Assembly: GCA_964247705.1 (NCBI GenBank)
Contig: CAXTVQ010000016.1
Coordinates: 7,818-71,817, forward strand
Reading direction: 5' to 3'
Source of the DNA: LMUY01 sp964247705
GTDB taxonomy: Bacteria; Pseudomonadota; Alphaproteobacteria; Acetobacterales; Acetobacteraceae
DNA: 64,000 bases
A program made the translations under genes and the position numbers. Numbering within the stretch: position 1 is the stretch's first letter; every line of letters begins with the position of its first letter. Below the pieces are notes generated by a model. That model was not told the origin of the DNA. It saw only the letters and a list, made by a program, of their open reading frames with translations, and did not search any database. Positions 9,334 to 18,173 of this stretch are shown here, one piece after another.

Positions 9334-9936
9334 TCAGCGTGTGTCCGGATCGGGCCGGCCTAGGCCCGGGAAGCGGGCGAGGTCTTCCGGCCGGTCCAGG
9401 TCGGGTAGGGTGGGCAACAGACCGTAAGGCACGGTGTTCGCCTGCAACCGGCGCCGTGTTTCGGCCAGCACGCCGGAGGTGCTCCAAGCCATCGCCTCGA
9501 ACAGGAACGGCGCCGGAGCGGGCAGGCCGACCAAGTAGTAGCCGCCATCCTCGGCGGGGCCGAGCGCCACGCGGCCGTCCGCCAGCAACGCCGCGGCTTG
9601 CGTAATGTGCGACACAGCCAGTGTCGGCAGGTCGGAGCCGACCAGGATCGCGGGGGTCGGCCGCAGCGCCCGGTCCATGCGCGCGCCGAGGTCGCCGCCT
9701 CCCTGCGGCAGGACCGGCGTGGCTTTGCCCAGCCAAGCCTCGAACGCGGCGACCGCCGCACCCGTCACCCACACTTCCACCTCGAGGCCCGTCGCCAGCA
9801 AGGTTGCGAGCGTTGCCTCCGTGAGACGGCGGTGCAGGTCCGCGGCCCCGGCGGCGCCCAGGGCGGGGATGAGCCGGGTCTTTGCCTGGCCCGGCTGCGG
9901 ATAGCGGGTGAACAGCACCAGCCGGGGCGGCGTCAT
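9334..9936 (-). CDS. DUF2064 / TIGR04282-type glycosyltransferase-like protein
   Basis: GT-A-fold protein of 200 residues. It has the family N-terminus PRLVLFTRYPQPGQAKTRL, a nucleotide-sugar or nucleotidyl-binding pattern, then VGSDLPTL and LGPAEDGGYYLVGL. Families of this type are annotated as arsenosugar-biosynthesis-associated transferases, but they are also widespread outside arsenic loci and no reaction is proven for most. It lies 45 bases upstream of the MerA-like flavoprotein and is likely co-transcribed. It is divergent from the sterol desaturase gene with only 44 bases between the starts. Confidence 0.82.
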   Translation of the reverse strand: MTPPRLVLFTRYPQPGQAKTRLIPALGAAGAADLHRRLTEATLATLLATGLEVEVWVTGAAVAAFEAWLGKATPVLPQGGGDLGARMDRALRPTPAILVGSDLPTLAVSHITQAAALLADGRVALGPAEDGGYYLVGLPAPAPFLFEAMAWSTSGVLAETRRRLQANTVPYGLLPTLPDLDRPEDLARFPGLGRPDPDTR

Positions 9937-9980
9937 GCGGGGCCGCTTGCGTGCCGGGTGCGGCGGCTCATCTCCGTGCC

Positions 9981-10787
9981 ATGGCAGACCGCAAAACGCT
10001 CCCGTTGATCCCCGTTCTTGCTGTGGCCGGCTTCGCGGCGCTGCTGTTGCTGGAGCACCGTGCTCCGTTGCGGCAACAAACTCAGCGCGAGCCGGTCCGT
10101 AGCGTTCGCAACCTGGCGATGGGGGCGCTCAGCATGGCCGTAGTCGCTACCGCGGAAGGGCCGCTGGTGGGCCGTCTGGCCGGGCTGATGGAACGGCGGC
10201 GCTGGGGCTTGGTGCAGCGTTTGGCGTTGCCGCCGCTGGTGCGCGACGCATTGGCGGTACTGGGGATGGACTACACGATCTACGTTTGGCACGTGCTGAC
10301 GCATAGGGTGCCGTTCCTGTGGCGCTTCCACCTGGTGCATCACGTGGACCTCGACATGGATAGCACGACCGCGCTGCGCTTCCACGCGGTTGACATGCTC
10401 ATCTCGATCCCGTGGCGCGCCGCCCAGGTGGCCGTGCTCGGCACGTCGCGCCGGGCGCTCTCCGTTTGGCAAAGCTTCTTCTTCGCCTCGGTGCTGTTCC
10501 ACCACGCGAACCTGCGCCTGCCAGCGCGGCTGGAGCGGTATCTGGCGGCGGTGCTGACGACGCCGCGGATGCATGGGATCCACCACTCGGCGGTGCGGGC
10601 GCAGACCAACTCCAATTGGTCGAGCGGGCTCAGCCTGTGGGACCACCTGCACGGCACGTTCCGGTTGGACGTGCCGCAGCGTGACATCCGCATCGGCGTG
10701 CCCGCATACCGGAACCCGGCGGACGTTCGGCTTGGCCCCTCACTCGCCATGCCGTTCCAGCGGCAGCGTGACGCCTGGATAGTCTAA
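9981..10787 (+). CDS. Sterol desaturase / fatty acid hydroxylase family protein
   Basis: Membrane diiron hydroxylase, 268 residues. Three histidine boxes are visible: HVLTH at residues 104-108, HLVHH at 117-121 and HGIHH near 197-201, with hydrophobic helices before and between them. The family hydroxylates or desaturates sterols, fatty acids, carotenoids or related lipids; the substrate here is unknown, though hopanoid or membrane-lipid modification would suit the HpnI/HpnL genes nearby (inference). ATG 9981 is preferred; an upstream in-frame start at 9951 would overlap the short divergent promoter region. The gene ends in a 4-base convergent overlap with the symporter gene. Confidence 0.85.
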   Translation: MADRKTLPLIPVLAVAGFAALLLLEHRAPLRQQTQREPVRSVRNLAMGALSMAVVATAEGPLVGRLAGLMERRRWGLVQRLALPPLVRDALAVLGMDYTIYVWHVLTHRVPFLWRFHLVHHVDLDMDSTTALRFHAVDMLISIPWRAAQVAVLGTSRRALSVWQSFFFASVLFHHANLRLPARLERYLAAVLTTPRMHGIHHSAVRAQTNSNWSSGLSLWDHLHGTFRLDVPQRDIRIGVPAYRNPADVRLGPSLAMPFQRQRDAWIV

Positions 10788-12196
10788 ACCCGGGCAAACC
10801 GGCGTGCCGGCACCAGGACGGTCCCCAGCACGAACCCGGCGGTGCACAGCAGCACTCCCCATACGTTGACGCCGAGATCGGTCGCGAAGGCGCCGCTGCC
10901 GAGGTCCAGCGCCGCCGGCAGGATGCGGAGCTTGCCGAACACCTCGACACCCCGGATCACCCCCAGCACGATGCCGGGCCAAAAGGCGAGGTGGAAGCTG
11001 AGCGCTCCCGCTTGCCGCAGCCAGCACAGCAGGAAGATCGGGGCCAAGCCCATCACCATGGTGCCGCTGAGCGTGGTGGCCGCGATGATGGCGGGGCCGA
11101 TCCGGTCGCCCATGTAGATCGTCAGCAGCGGCAGGTTGCCGACCACCGCCACGACCACGATGGCTACGCGCCCGATCCGCAGGCTGTGCCCGCTGGCCGC
11201 CGCCGGATCCTGCCGCCAGTCGCGGCCCGCCAGCTTGGCCGCGCTGGTGAAGGCGGAGTCGATGGTGGAGCCGCCGGTAACCAGCATGATGGCGTTGAAC
11301 AGCATCAGCATCGGCACCCCGAAGGACGCCGGCACGCCGACGCTGGGGTTGTCCCCTAGGCCGAAGGCGGCGCCGTATAGTCCGATCAGGCTGAACAGGA
11401 AGATGAAGCTGCCGCTCAGCACCCCCGCCAGCAGGAAGGCGCGCAGGGCCTGGTTCGGACTGTTCAGGAAAGCGCGGTCGGTCAGCACGGGGTCGTGGAA
11501 CGGGTAGGAGAATATCTGCACGGCGGCCAGCAGGCAGAAGGTGACGCCGGCATCTTCCGTGGCCGGCGGCACCGGTGCCAGGCCGTGGGCGGAGAGCGGC
11601 GGCAACACCAGCGCCAGCACGACGGCCAGCAGCACGAAGGCGAGCACGATATGCACACGGTCGGTGGTAAGGCTCGCCCGCATGCCGCCGCGCCAGGCGT
11701 ACAGCACCGTAAAGGCCGTCGCCAGCACCGCGGCCCACCAGTACGGCGCCGAGCCCTCGGCGCCGAAATACAGCGAGATCACCTTGGTGTTGGACCAGAC
11801 CTCGTTCATGAGCCGGAACGCGACCAGCAGCAGGAACAGGCGGGCACAGAGCGGTCCGTAGCGGTCCACCAGCAGATGCGACAGGGAGCGGTACTGCCAG
11901 TGCCGGCGGATCTGCCAGATCGTGACGCCGGCCACGAAGAAACTCAGGTAATAGACGGTGTAGCCGATCCCGCCGGCCAGGCCGTAGCCATAGGCCAGGG
12001 CGGAGGCGTTCGCGATGGACTTGGCGAAGACCCAGGTGATGGCGGCGCTCATCGCCACCATGAGCACGCCGGGCGCCCGGTTATCGTCCCGCCGGCCGTC
12101 GAAGAATTGCGGCGGGCTGACCCGGCGCGGCGTGACCCACCATGTCACCGCGCAAAACAGGGCGAACACGACCCAAGGCGCTATTTGCGGCAGCAT
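10784..12196 (-). CDS. Sodium:solute symporter (SSS family)
   Basis: Inner-membrane transporter of 470 residues with about 13 hydrophobic helices. Family signs are VMVAMSAAITWVFAKS in the first repeat, AWRGGMRASLTTDRVH and GGSTIDSAFTSAAKLAGRDW in the region that holds the SSS signature. ATG 12196 is chosen because GGAAGGG precedes it with eight-base spacing; an in-frame ATG at 12232 lacks a site. It is divergent from the radical SAM fusion gene, with a shared 70-base intergenic region, which hints that the two may be co-regulated. The substrate is not predictable. Confidence 0.85.
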   Translation of the reverse strand: MLPQIAPWVVFALFCAVTWWVTPRRVSPPQFFDGRRDDNRAPGVLMVAMSAAITWVFAKSIANASALAYGYGLAGGIGYTVYYLSFFVAGVTIWQIRRHWQYRSLSHLLVDRYGPLCARLFLLLVAFRLMNEVWSNTKVISLYFGAEGSAPYWWAAVLATAFTVLYAWRGGMRASLTTDRVHIVLAFVLLAVVLALVLPPLSAHGLAPVPPATEDAGVTFCLLAAVQIFSYPFHDPVLTDRAFLNSPNQALRAFLLAGVLSGSFIFLFSLIGLYGAAFGLGDNPSVGVPASFGVPMLMLFNAIMLVTGGSTIDSAFTSAAKLAGRDWRQDPAAASGHSLRIGRVAIVVVAVVGNLPLLTIYMGDRIGPAIIAATTLSGTMVMGLAPIFLLCWLRQAGALSFHLAFWPGIVLGVIRGVEVFGKLRILPAALDLGSGAFATDLGVNVWGVLLCTAGFVLGTVLVPARRFARV

Positions 12197-12266
12197 ACGG
12201 GAGACCCTTCCAGTTGTTGCGAAGATGTCCATGTCCAGCGTGATGAACAGGGTGAGAGAACTGCGA

Positions 12267-14057
12267 ATGCCGCCCGTACTGGCTGCCGACGGCCCTGTGC
12301 TGGTGTTCGGCGGTCCCTACAGCAATCTGCAAGCGACGGAAGCCCTGTTCGCCGCCGCCGCCCGGCTCGGGATCCCACCGCACCGGATGATCTGCACCGG
12401 GGACGTGGTCGCCTACGGGGCGGACGCGGTGCGCTGCGTGGCGCGGTTCCGCGCGGCGGGCGTGGCGGTGGTCGCCGGCAACTGCGAGGAGCAACTCGGC
12501 GCGTCGGCGGCTGATTGCGGCTGCGGGTTCGCCGTGGGGAGCCCGTGCGACCGGCTCGCCACCGCCTGGTTCGCCCATGCCGACGCAGCGCTCGGGGCTG
12601 ACGACCGGGCCTGGATGCGCGGCCTGCCTTCCGGCCTGGAGCTGCACATGGCTGGCCGGCGCTTGCTGGTGGTGCATGGCGGTGTGGAGCGGTCCAACCA
12701 GTTCCTGTGGGCGTCGGACGGGTCCGAGCTGGACGGCCAGACCGCACGCGCCGGCGTCGACGGGGTGATCGCCGGGCATTGCGGCCTCCCGTTCACGCGC
12801 ATCAGCCCGGCTGGACTGTGGCACAACCCGGGGGCCATCGGCATGCCGGCGAACGACGGTACCGCACGCGGCTGGTTCAGCGTGCTGACCCCCGTGCCGG
12901 ACGGGATCGAGATCCGCCATCATGCGCTGGCCTACGACGCGGCGGGTGCTGCTCGGGCCATGCGGTCCGCCGGGTTGCCAGAGGCCTATGCGTCGGCACT
13001 GCAGACCGGGTTATGGCCGAGCTGCGACGTGCTGCCGCCCGAGGAACTGGTGCGGCGCGGGCAGCCCTATGAGGAGGCCGCGCTGCTCTGGTCCACCAAC
13101 GACCCGGTGTCCTGGCCCGGCGCCACCACCGCGGCACCCCGGCCGCGCTTCAGCGACATGCTGGTCACGGCGACCGGCGAACGTCGCGCTTGCGTGCCGC
13201 TCGAGGGATTGCGGACGCTTTGGTTCAACACGGGGACCCTGTGCAACGTCACCTGCACCGGGTGCTATATCGAGAGCAGCCCGACCAACGACCGGTTGGC
13301 TTATCTGAGCCGGGCCGAGGCGCAAGCCTACCTCCACGAAGCCCGGACGCTGCATCCGGAGCTGGAGGAGATCGCTTTCACCGGTGGCGAGCCGTTCATG
13401 AACCGCGACATGCCCGCCATGATGCGCGATGCGTTGGTGGCGGGTTACCGCGTGCTGGTGCTCACCAACGCGATGCGACCGATGCAGCGGTTCGAAGCCG
13501 AGCTGACGCAGCTTCAGCGCGAACACGGCGGCAGGATCACGATGCGTGTGTCGCTCGACCACTACACGCCCGAGCGCCACGAAGCCGTCCGCGGCAAGGG
13601 CAGTTGGTCGCCCGCCATCGCCGGCCTGGGCTTTTTGGTGAGGCAGGGCTTCACCGTCGCGATCGCCGGGCGGACGGTTTGGAATGAGGACGAGCCTTCG
13701 CTGCGCGCCGGCTACCGAGACCTGTTCGCGGCGCTTGGTCTCGAGATCGACGTCTCCGACCCGGCGCGTCTGGTGCTGTTCCCCGAAATGGACGCCCGGC
13801 CGAGTGTGCCGGAGATCACCGAGAGCTGCTGGGCAATCCTGGGCAAGCGGCCGAGCGACGTAATGTGCGCCGGGTCGCGCATGGTGGTCAAACGCCGGGG
13901 CGCCGACCGGCCTGCGGTGGTGAGCTGCACCTTGCTGCCCTACGACGACGCGTTCGAGCTTGGCCAAACGCTTGCCGAGGCAGGCAGGCCGGTTCATCTC
14001 AACCACCGTTTCTGCGCGGAGTTCTGCGTGCTCGGCGGCGCGTCCTGCAGCCCTTGA
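12267..14057 (+). CDS. Fusion of degenerate metallophosphoesterase-like domain and radical SAM domain
   Basis: Protein of about 596 residues with two parts. Residues 10-210 follow the YfcE/PP2A-type phosphoesterase layout: TGDVVAYG at 44-51, GNCEE at 71-75, VHGG at 136-139, GHCG at 170-173 and NPGAIG at 187-192. The first metal motif, normally DxH, reads GGPYSN (15-20), and GHTH is GHCG, so several metal ligands are lost. Residues 318-590 are a radical SAM domain with C326-x3-C330-x2-C333 and TGGEP at 372-376; further cysteines near the C-terminus may bind an auxiliary cluster. Start 12267 follows GGTGAGAG; in-frame ATGs at 12225 and 12243 are possible. The reaction is unknown. Confidence 0.83.
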   Translation: MPPVLAADGPVLVFGGPYSNLQATEALFAAAARLGIPPHRMICTGDVVAYGADAVRCVARFRAAGVAVVAGNCEEQLGASAADCGCGFAVGSPCDRLATAWFAHADAALGADDRAWMRGLPSGLELHMAGRRLLVVHGGVERSNQFLWASDGSELDGQTARAGVDGVIAGHCGLPFTRISPAGLWHNPGAIGMPANDGTARGWFSVLTPVPDGIEIRHHALAYDAAGAARAMRSAGLPEAYASALQTGLWPSCDVLPPEELVRRGQPYEEAALLWSTNDPVSWPGATTAAPRPRFSDMLVTATGERRACVPLEGLRTLWFNTGTLCNVTCTGCYIESSPTNDRLAYLSRAEAQAYLHEARTLHPELEEIAFTGGEPFMNRDMPAMMRDALVAGYRVLVLTNAMRPMQRFEAELTQLQREHGGRITMRVSLDHYTPERHEAVRGKGSWSPAIAGLGFLVRQGFTVAIAGRTVWNEDEPSLRAGYRDLFAALGLEIDVSDPARLVLFPEMDARPSVPEITESCWAILGKRPSDVMCAGSRMVVKRRGADRPAVVSCTLLPYDDAFELGQTLAEAGRPVHLNHRFCAEFCVLGGASCSP

Positions 14058-14085
14058 CCCTCAACGACAGGGACGGCAGCCGCAG

Positions 14086-14868
14086 TTACATGACCGGGCT
14101 CATGTTGCCATCCACGTTGATCGACGTACCGGTCACGTAGCTGCCCTGATCGGAGGCCAGGAAGCAGGCGACATTGGCGAACTCCTCGGCCGTGCCCACG
14201 CGGCCGAGCGGGACGTTCGCAGCCATGTCGGCCAGGTAGTCGGAATACGGCTTGTTCGATTGCTGGTCCGCATGGCGGCGCACCCACTGGTCGCTGTCGA
14301 TCAGGCCGACATGCAGCGAATTGACCAAGATGTTGTGCGGCGCACCCTCGCCGGCGAGCACCTTGGTAAGCGCCATCCCGGCCGCTCGGGAGACAGCGGT
14401 GGGGGCGGAGCCGGCTTTCGGAGCCTTGGCGCCGATGTTCAGCACGTTGATGATGCGTCCCCAGCGCCGCTCCACCATCTGCGGCCATACCAGCCGGGAC
14501 AACCGGATGGCGGCGAACAGCTTGAGGTCCAGGTCGGCCTGCCAAACCTCGTCGGTGATGGTGGTGAAGGCGCCGGTGCGCGAGGTGCCCGCGTTGTTGA
14601 CCAGGACATCGATGCGCCCGAACGCTCGCATGGTGTCTTCGAAGGCGTTTGCCACATCGTCCGCCCGGGACACGTCGCAGGCGACCACGTGCACCCGGCC
14701 TTTGCTGGCGGCCTGAACGACTTCGCGTGCTTGCTCCAGCACATCGAGGCGCCGGGCCATCAAGGCGATTTCGGCGCCGCTCGCCGCCATGCGTGTTGCG
14801 ATCGCCAGACCGATCCCTTTGCTGCCACCGGTGACGACGGCGACCCGGCCATGCATCGTGACGTCCAT
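14086..14868 (-). CDS. SDR-family protein lacking the usual catalytic residues
   Basis: Rossmann-fold short-chain dehydrogenase/reductase, 260 residues. The cofactor motif TGGSKGIG (13-20) and the structural NNAG (91-94) are intact, and the C-terminal YVTGTSINVDG is typical. The catalytic serine, tyrosine and lysine positions appear to be N144, T157 and R161 (APTAVSRAAG), so the standard proton-relay triad is missing. Such proteins form a recurrent subgroup, and some may act through other residues or as binding proteins. ATG 14868 has AGGAG five bases upstream. It converges with the radical SAM fusion gene, with 28 bases between them. Confidence 0.85.
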   Translation of the reverse strand: MDVTMHGRVAVVTGGSKGIGLAIATRMAASGAEIALMARRLDVLEQAREVVQAASKGRVHVVACDVSRADDVANAFEDTMRAFGRIDVLVNNAGTSRTGAFTTITDEVWQADLDLKLFAAIRLSRLVWPQMVERRWGRIINVLNIGAKAPKAGSAPTAVSRAAGMALTKVLAGEGAPHNILVNSLHVGLIDSDQWVRRHADQQSNKPYSDYLADMAANVPLGRVGTAEEFANVACFLASDQGSYVTGTSINVDGNMSPVM

Positions 14869-15039
14869 TTCGGCTCCTGTTCAGCTCTGTTGCGGCCGTG
14901 ATCTCACGTTGCCGAAGTTAAGCGCGGAGCGGCTTGGAGACGCAAACACCCGACGTCCCGGGTGATTTGACCGGGAGGATGGCCACCCGGTATCGTCGTC
15001 CAAACTCAAGCTGAATGAGTGAGAAGGGAACGGTCCAGA

Positions 15040-16368
15040 ATGAAGCCTACATTCGCCATCATGGCCGGAGCACTGTTCTCCGCAGCCGGCGTTTCTCCGG
15101 CAGCCCTGGCCCAATCGGCGTGCGTCGCTGCTGGTGCATCCGTTCCTGCGCAAGCCAACACGACGGACCGGGCCGCTCCGTTCTTCATCGACACGGCCGG
15201 CATGGACCTGAACACCGCGCCGCCCACCCGCAACCCTTCGAACCCGACCTACCCGCACGCAACGGAACTTCCCGACGGCACGTTGCCACCCACGGCGGCC
15301 GAGGGGAACTTCATCATCGGGCCGACACACAAGCCCGCGCCGGAGACCGTGGCGCAAGACAATGTGCCGCGCGGGACCATTCACTCCTTCACCATCTCGT
15401 CGGCCGACAGTGTCATCTACAAGCCCGGCATGATCCGTGACGATCCAGCGGATTGCCGCAATGGCTCCATCTACGCGTCGCACTCGTCGCCGGGTGATCC
15501 ATCGAACGTGATCGTCACGACGAGTCATCCCGGAAGCTGGCTGCGGACTATCGACGTCTATGTGCCCGCGAATTACGTGCCGGGCACCGACGCCCCGTTC
15601 ATCGTGTTCGGCGATGGCGGAGCCACCGGTTCCTATCCGGGCCGCGACCTTTTCGCCACGCTCGACAACCTCATCCAACAGCATCGCGTGCCGCCCATGG
15701 TCGCGATCGGCATTGCTGCCGGCGGACAGGACGCCCAGGGCAGCGAGCGGGGCCGCGAGTATGATGCGGTGTCCGGCACGTACGCGGAATGGGTCGAACG
15801 TGAAGTACTGCCCCTGGTGGAGCGCAACGCGGGCGTCACGCTGACGAAGAACCCGGACGGGCGGGCAACCATGGGGATCAGCTCGAGCGGGGCGGCCGCC
15901 TTCACGATGGCCTGGTTCCATCCCGAGCTGTATCACCGCGTGCTCGCCTACTCACCGACCATGGTGAACCAGCAATGGCCGCATGACACGTCGCTGCCGG
16001 GAGGTGCCTGGGAATACCACGATGCATGGCCGGGCCGGGCCGGGCCGGATCTCACCGTCACCGTGAACGCCGTTACGCTGGCGTCGTCGTCGCCGGGTGC
16101 GCCGCTCATCCCCAATAGCTCGGTAAAGCCGATCCGGTTTTGGTTCGAGGTCGGCGACCACGACCTTTTCTACCCGGCTGCGATCATGCCCGACGGCATG
16201 CACGACTGGACGTTGGCGGATGAGAGGATGGCCGCCGTGCTGGCTGACAAGGGCTATCACTACCAGTTTGTCTTCGCGCGCAATGCCGGGCACGTCGATC
16301 GGCCGACTGTGGCACAGACGCTGCCATCGGCGCTCGAGTGGCTCTGGCAGGGCTATCGGCCTTCGTAG
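15040..16368 (+). CDS. Secreted esterase of the enterochelin-esterase-like alpha/beta hydrolase family
   Basis: Protein of 442 residues with a Sec signal peptide ending ...SPAALAQ near residue 25. The hydrolase core begins around residue 160 (RTIDVYVPANYVPG), continues with FVIFGDGG-like sequence, and has the nucleophile region MGISSSG with S281 as the probable nucleophile. The acid is probably in EVGDHDLFYP and the histidine in NAGHVDR. Natural substrates of this family range from siderophore and feruloyl esters to short acyl esters. A ribosome-binding site AAGGGAA lies upstream of ATG 15040. It is monocistronic as far as can be seen. Confidence 0.78.
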   Translation: MKPTFAIMAGALFSAAGVSPAALAQSACVAAGASVPAQANTTDRAAPFFIDTAGMDLNTAPPTRNPSNPTYPHATELPDGTLPPTAAEGNFIIGPTHKPAPETVAQDNVPRGTIHSFTISSADSVIYKPGMIRDDPADCRNGSIYASHSSPGDPSNVIVTTSHPGSWLRTIDVYVPANYVPGTDAPFIVFGDGGATGSYPGRDLFATLDNLIQQHRVPPMVAIGIAAGGQDAQGSERGREYDAVSGTYAEWVEREVLPLVERNAGVTLTKNPDGRATMGISSSGAAAFTMAWFHPELYHRVLAYSPTMVNQQWPHDTSLPGGAWEYHDAWPGRAGPDLTVTVNAVTLASSSPGAPLIPNSSVKPIRFWFEVGDHDLFYPAAIMPDGMHDWTLADERMAAVLADKGYHYQFVFARNAGHVDRPTVAQTLPSALEWLWQGYRPS

Positions 16369-16488
16369 CCACGGGGTGCGGCCCGTGTCCTCGAGCAAAT
16401 CACAAGGTGTGACCGGCTGCTTCCCATCGCGCCGCGATCCGGAACGGTGCCGCCCTGATCGATAATCCCGAGTGATGGAGAACCCGCT

Positions 16489-18063
16489 ATGCGCCGCCGC
16501 ACGCTCCTGACATCCGCAGCCGCGTCGCTGCTCGCGGCGCCCGCGATCGCCCAGCCATCGAAGGTGACGACCCTTCGTTTCGTCCCGCAGGCGAACCTTA
16601 CGGCGCTCGACCCGATTTTCACCACGGCGATCGTCACCGGGAACCACGGTTATTACGTGTTCGATACGCTCTACTCCTGCCCCATGGATGGCCAGCCCAG
16701 GCCGCAAATGGCCGAGGGGCACGAGATCTCGGCGGATGGGCGCACCTGGCGCATCCGGCTGCGCGACGGTTTGCGGTTCCACGACGGCACGCCGGTCCGT
16801 GCGGTCGATTGCACGGCGAGTATCCAGCGTTGGGGCAAGCGGGATCCGTTCGGTCAACTCATCTCCAAGGTGGTCGACACATGGGGTGCACCCGATGACC
16901 GCACGATCGAACTGAAGCTGACCCGGCCGTTTCCGCTGCTGGCGACCGGTCTCGGCAAGCCGGACTCCTCGTTCGCCGTGATGATGCCGGAGCACTTGGC
17001 GAAGACGGACGCGACCACGCAGGTCACGGAGATGGTCGGCTCGGGTCCATACCGCTTCCTGCCGCAGGAGTATAATTCCGGCAGTCACGTGGCCTATGAA
17101 AGGTTCGCCGGTTACGTTCCCCGCACCGAGCCGCCGGATTGGGCAACGGGGGGCAAGGTCGCGCATTTCGACCGTATCGAGTGGTCCATCATCCCCGACC
17201 CGGCGACGGCTGCCTCCGCCCTGCACAACGGTGAAATCGACTGGTGGGAGCAGCCTCTCACCGACCTGCTTCCGTCGCTGGCGGGTGATCACTCGATCGG
17301 ACTGATGGTGGCCAACCCTCAGGGCAACGAGTCGCTGATGCGGTTGAACTGCCTGCAGCCGCCGTTCGACGACGTTGCGATCCGCCGCGCCGTGCTGCTG
17401 GGGATCGACCAGGAAGACTACATGCGCGCGACCTTCGGCGACGACCAGTCGTTGTGGCGCACTTGCCGGAGCGAATTTCCGTGCGGCACGGCGTACGAGA
17501 CGGATGACGACGGGACGTTGATGAAGGGCGACCTGAGCGCCGCCCGGGCTGCCTTGAAGGCGAGCGCCTACGCTGGGCAACGCGTGGTCCTGCTGAGCCC
17601 CAGCGACTTTCCTGCCATCGCGCCGCTGTGCCTGGTCACCGCCGACCTGCTGAAGAAGATCGGCTTCAACGTCGACCTGCAATCGATGGATTGGGGCACC
17701 GTCGTGCAGCGCCGGGCGAGCATGGAGCCGGTCGAGAAGGGGGGATGGAGCGTGTTCCACACCTATGGCTCGTCCGGCGGCTACGCCTCGCCCGCGACCT
17801 CGGCCCTGGTGCGCGGCCAAGGCAAGGCTGGTTGGTTCGGCTGGTGGTCGAGCGACAAGGCCGAGGCGTTGACCCAGGATTGGCTGGCCGCGCCGGACAC
17901 GGCCTCCCAGAAGCGGATCGCGGCCGAGATCTCCCGTCTGGCGATGGCCGAGGTCGCCACCGTCCCGCTTGGGATCAATTTCAGCAAGACGGCCTTCCGC
18001 ACCAGCATCACCGGCGTCCTGCAGGGCGTGGCGCCTTACCCGTGGAACGTTAGACCGGTTTAG
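16489..18063 (+). CDS. ABC transporter substrate-binding protein, family 5 (peptide/nickel type)
   Basis: Periplasmic solute-binding protein of 524 residues in the DppA/OppA fold (SBP_bac_5). The signal peptide MRRRTLLTSAAASLLAAPAIA ends near residue 21. Family patterns include LRFVPQANLTALDPIFTT, MAEGHEISADGRTWRIRLR and LRFHDGTPV. No permease or ATPase gene is adjacent, so it is an orphan in this window; the ligand may be a peptide, a glycoside or another small molecule. ATG 16489 follows GGAG with eight bases of spacing. The stop codon lies inside a short inverted repeat (GTTTAG/CTAAAC, 18058-18075). Confidence 0.88.
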   Translation: MRRRTLLTSAAASLLAAPAIAQPSKVTTLRFVPQANLTALDPIFTTAIVTGNHGYYVFDTLYSCPMDGQPRPQMAEGHEISADGRTWRIRLRDGLRFHDGTPVRAVDCTASIQRWGKRDPFGQLISKVVDTWGAPDDRTIELKLTRPFPLLATGLGKPDSSFAVMMPEHLAKTDATTQVTEMVGSGPYRFLPQEYNSGSHVAYERFAGYVPRTEPPDWATGGKVAHFDRIEWSIIPDPATAASALHNGEIDWWEQPLTDLLPSLAGDHSIGLMVANPQGNESLMRLNCLQPPFDDVAIRRAVLLGIDQEDYMRATFGDDQSLWRTCRSEFPCGTAYETDDDGTLMKGDLSAARAALKASAYAGQRVVLLSPSDFPAIAPLCLVTADLLKKIGFNVDLQSMDWGTVVQRRASMEPVEKGGWSVFHTYGSSGGYASPATSALVRGQGKAGWFGWWSSDKAEALTQDWLAAPDTASQKRIAAEISRLAMAEVATVPLGINFSKTAFRTSITGVLQGVAPYPWNVRPV

Positions 18064-18173
18064 CATTGACTAAACACCGGGAAGCTCGGCCAACTAGAAG
18101 GCAAGGCAACATCCCGGTATGAGCACCACCAAGCCGCAATAATCGGCTGGCTACAAGAACAGGGAGCGACGTC

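Noticed and set aside
14940..14975. Imperfect inverted repeat TCCCGGGT/ACCGGGA upstream of the esterase gene
   Set aside because: The arms need a bulge and the sequence is very G+C rich, so chance is likely.
15952..18066. Open frame of about 700 codons on the minus strand opposite the peptide-type binding protein
   Set aside because: It is the mirror of a well-supported gene with signal peptide and family motifs. Its product is Arg/Gly/Ala-rich with no domain, an effect of high G+C at third codon positions.
18058..18075. Inverted repeat GTTTAG/CTAAAC around the stop codon of the peptide-type binding protein
   Set aside because: Only 6-bp arms of low G+C and no T-run; too weak to call a terminator.
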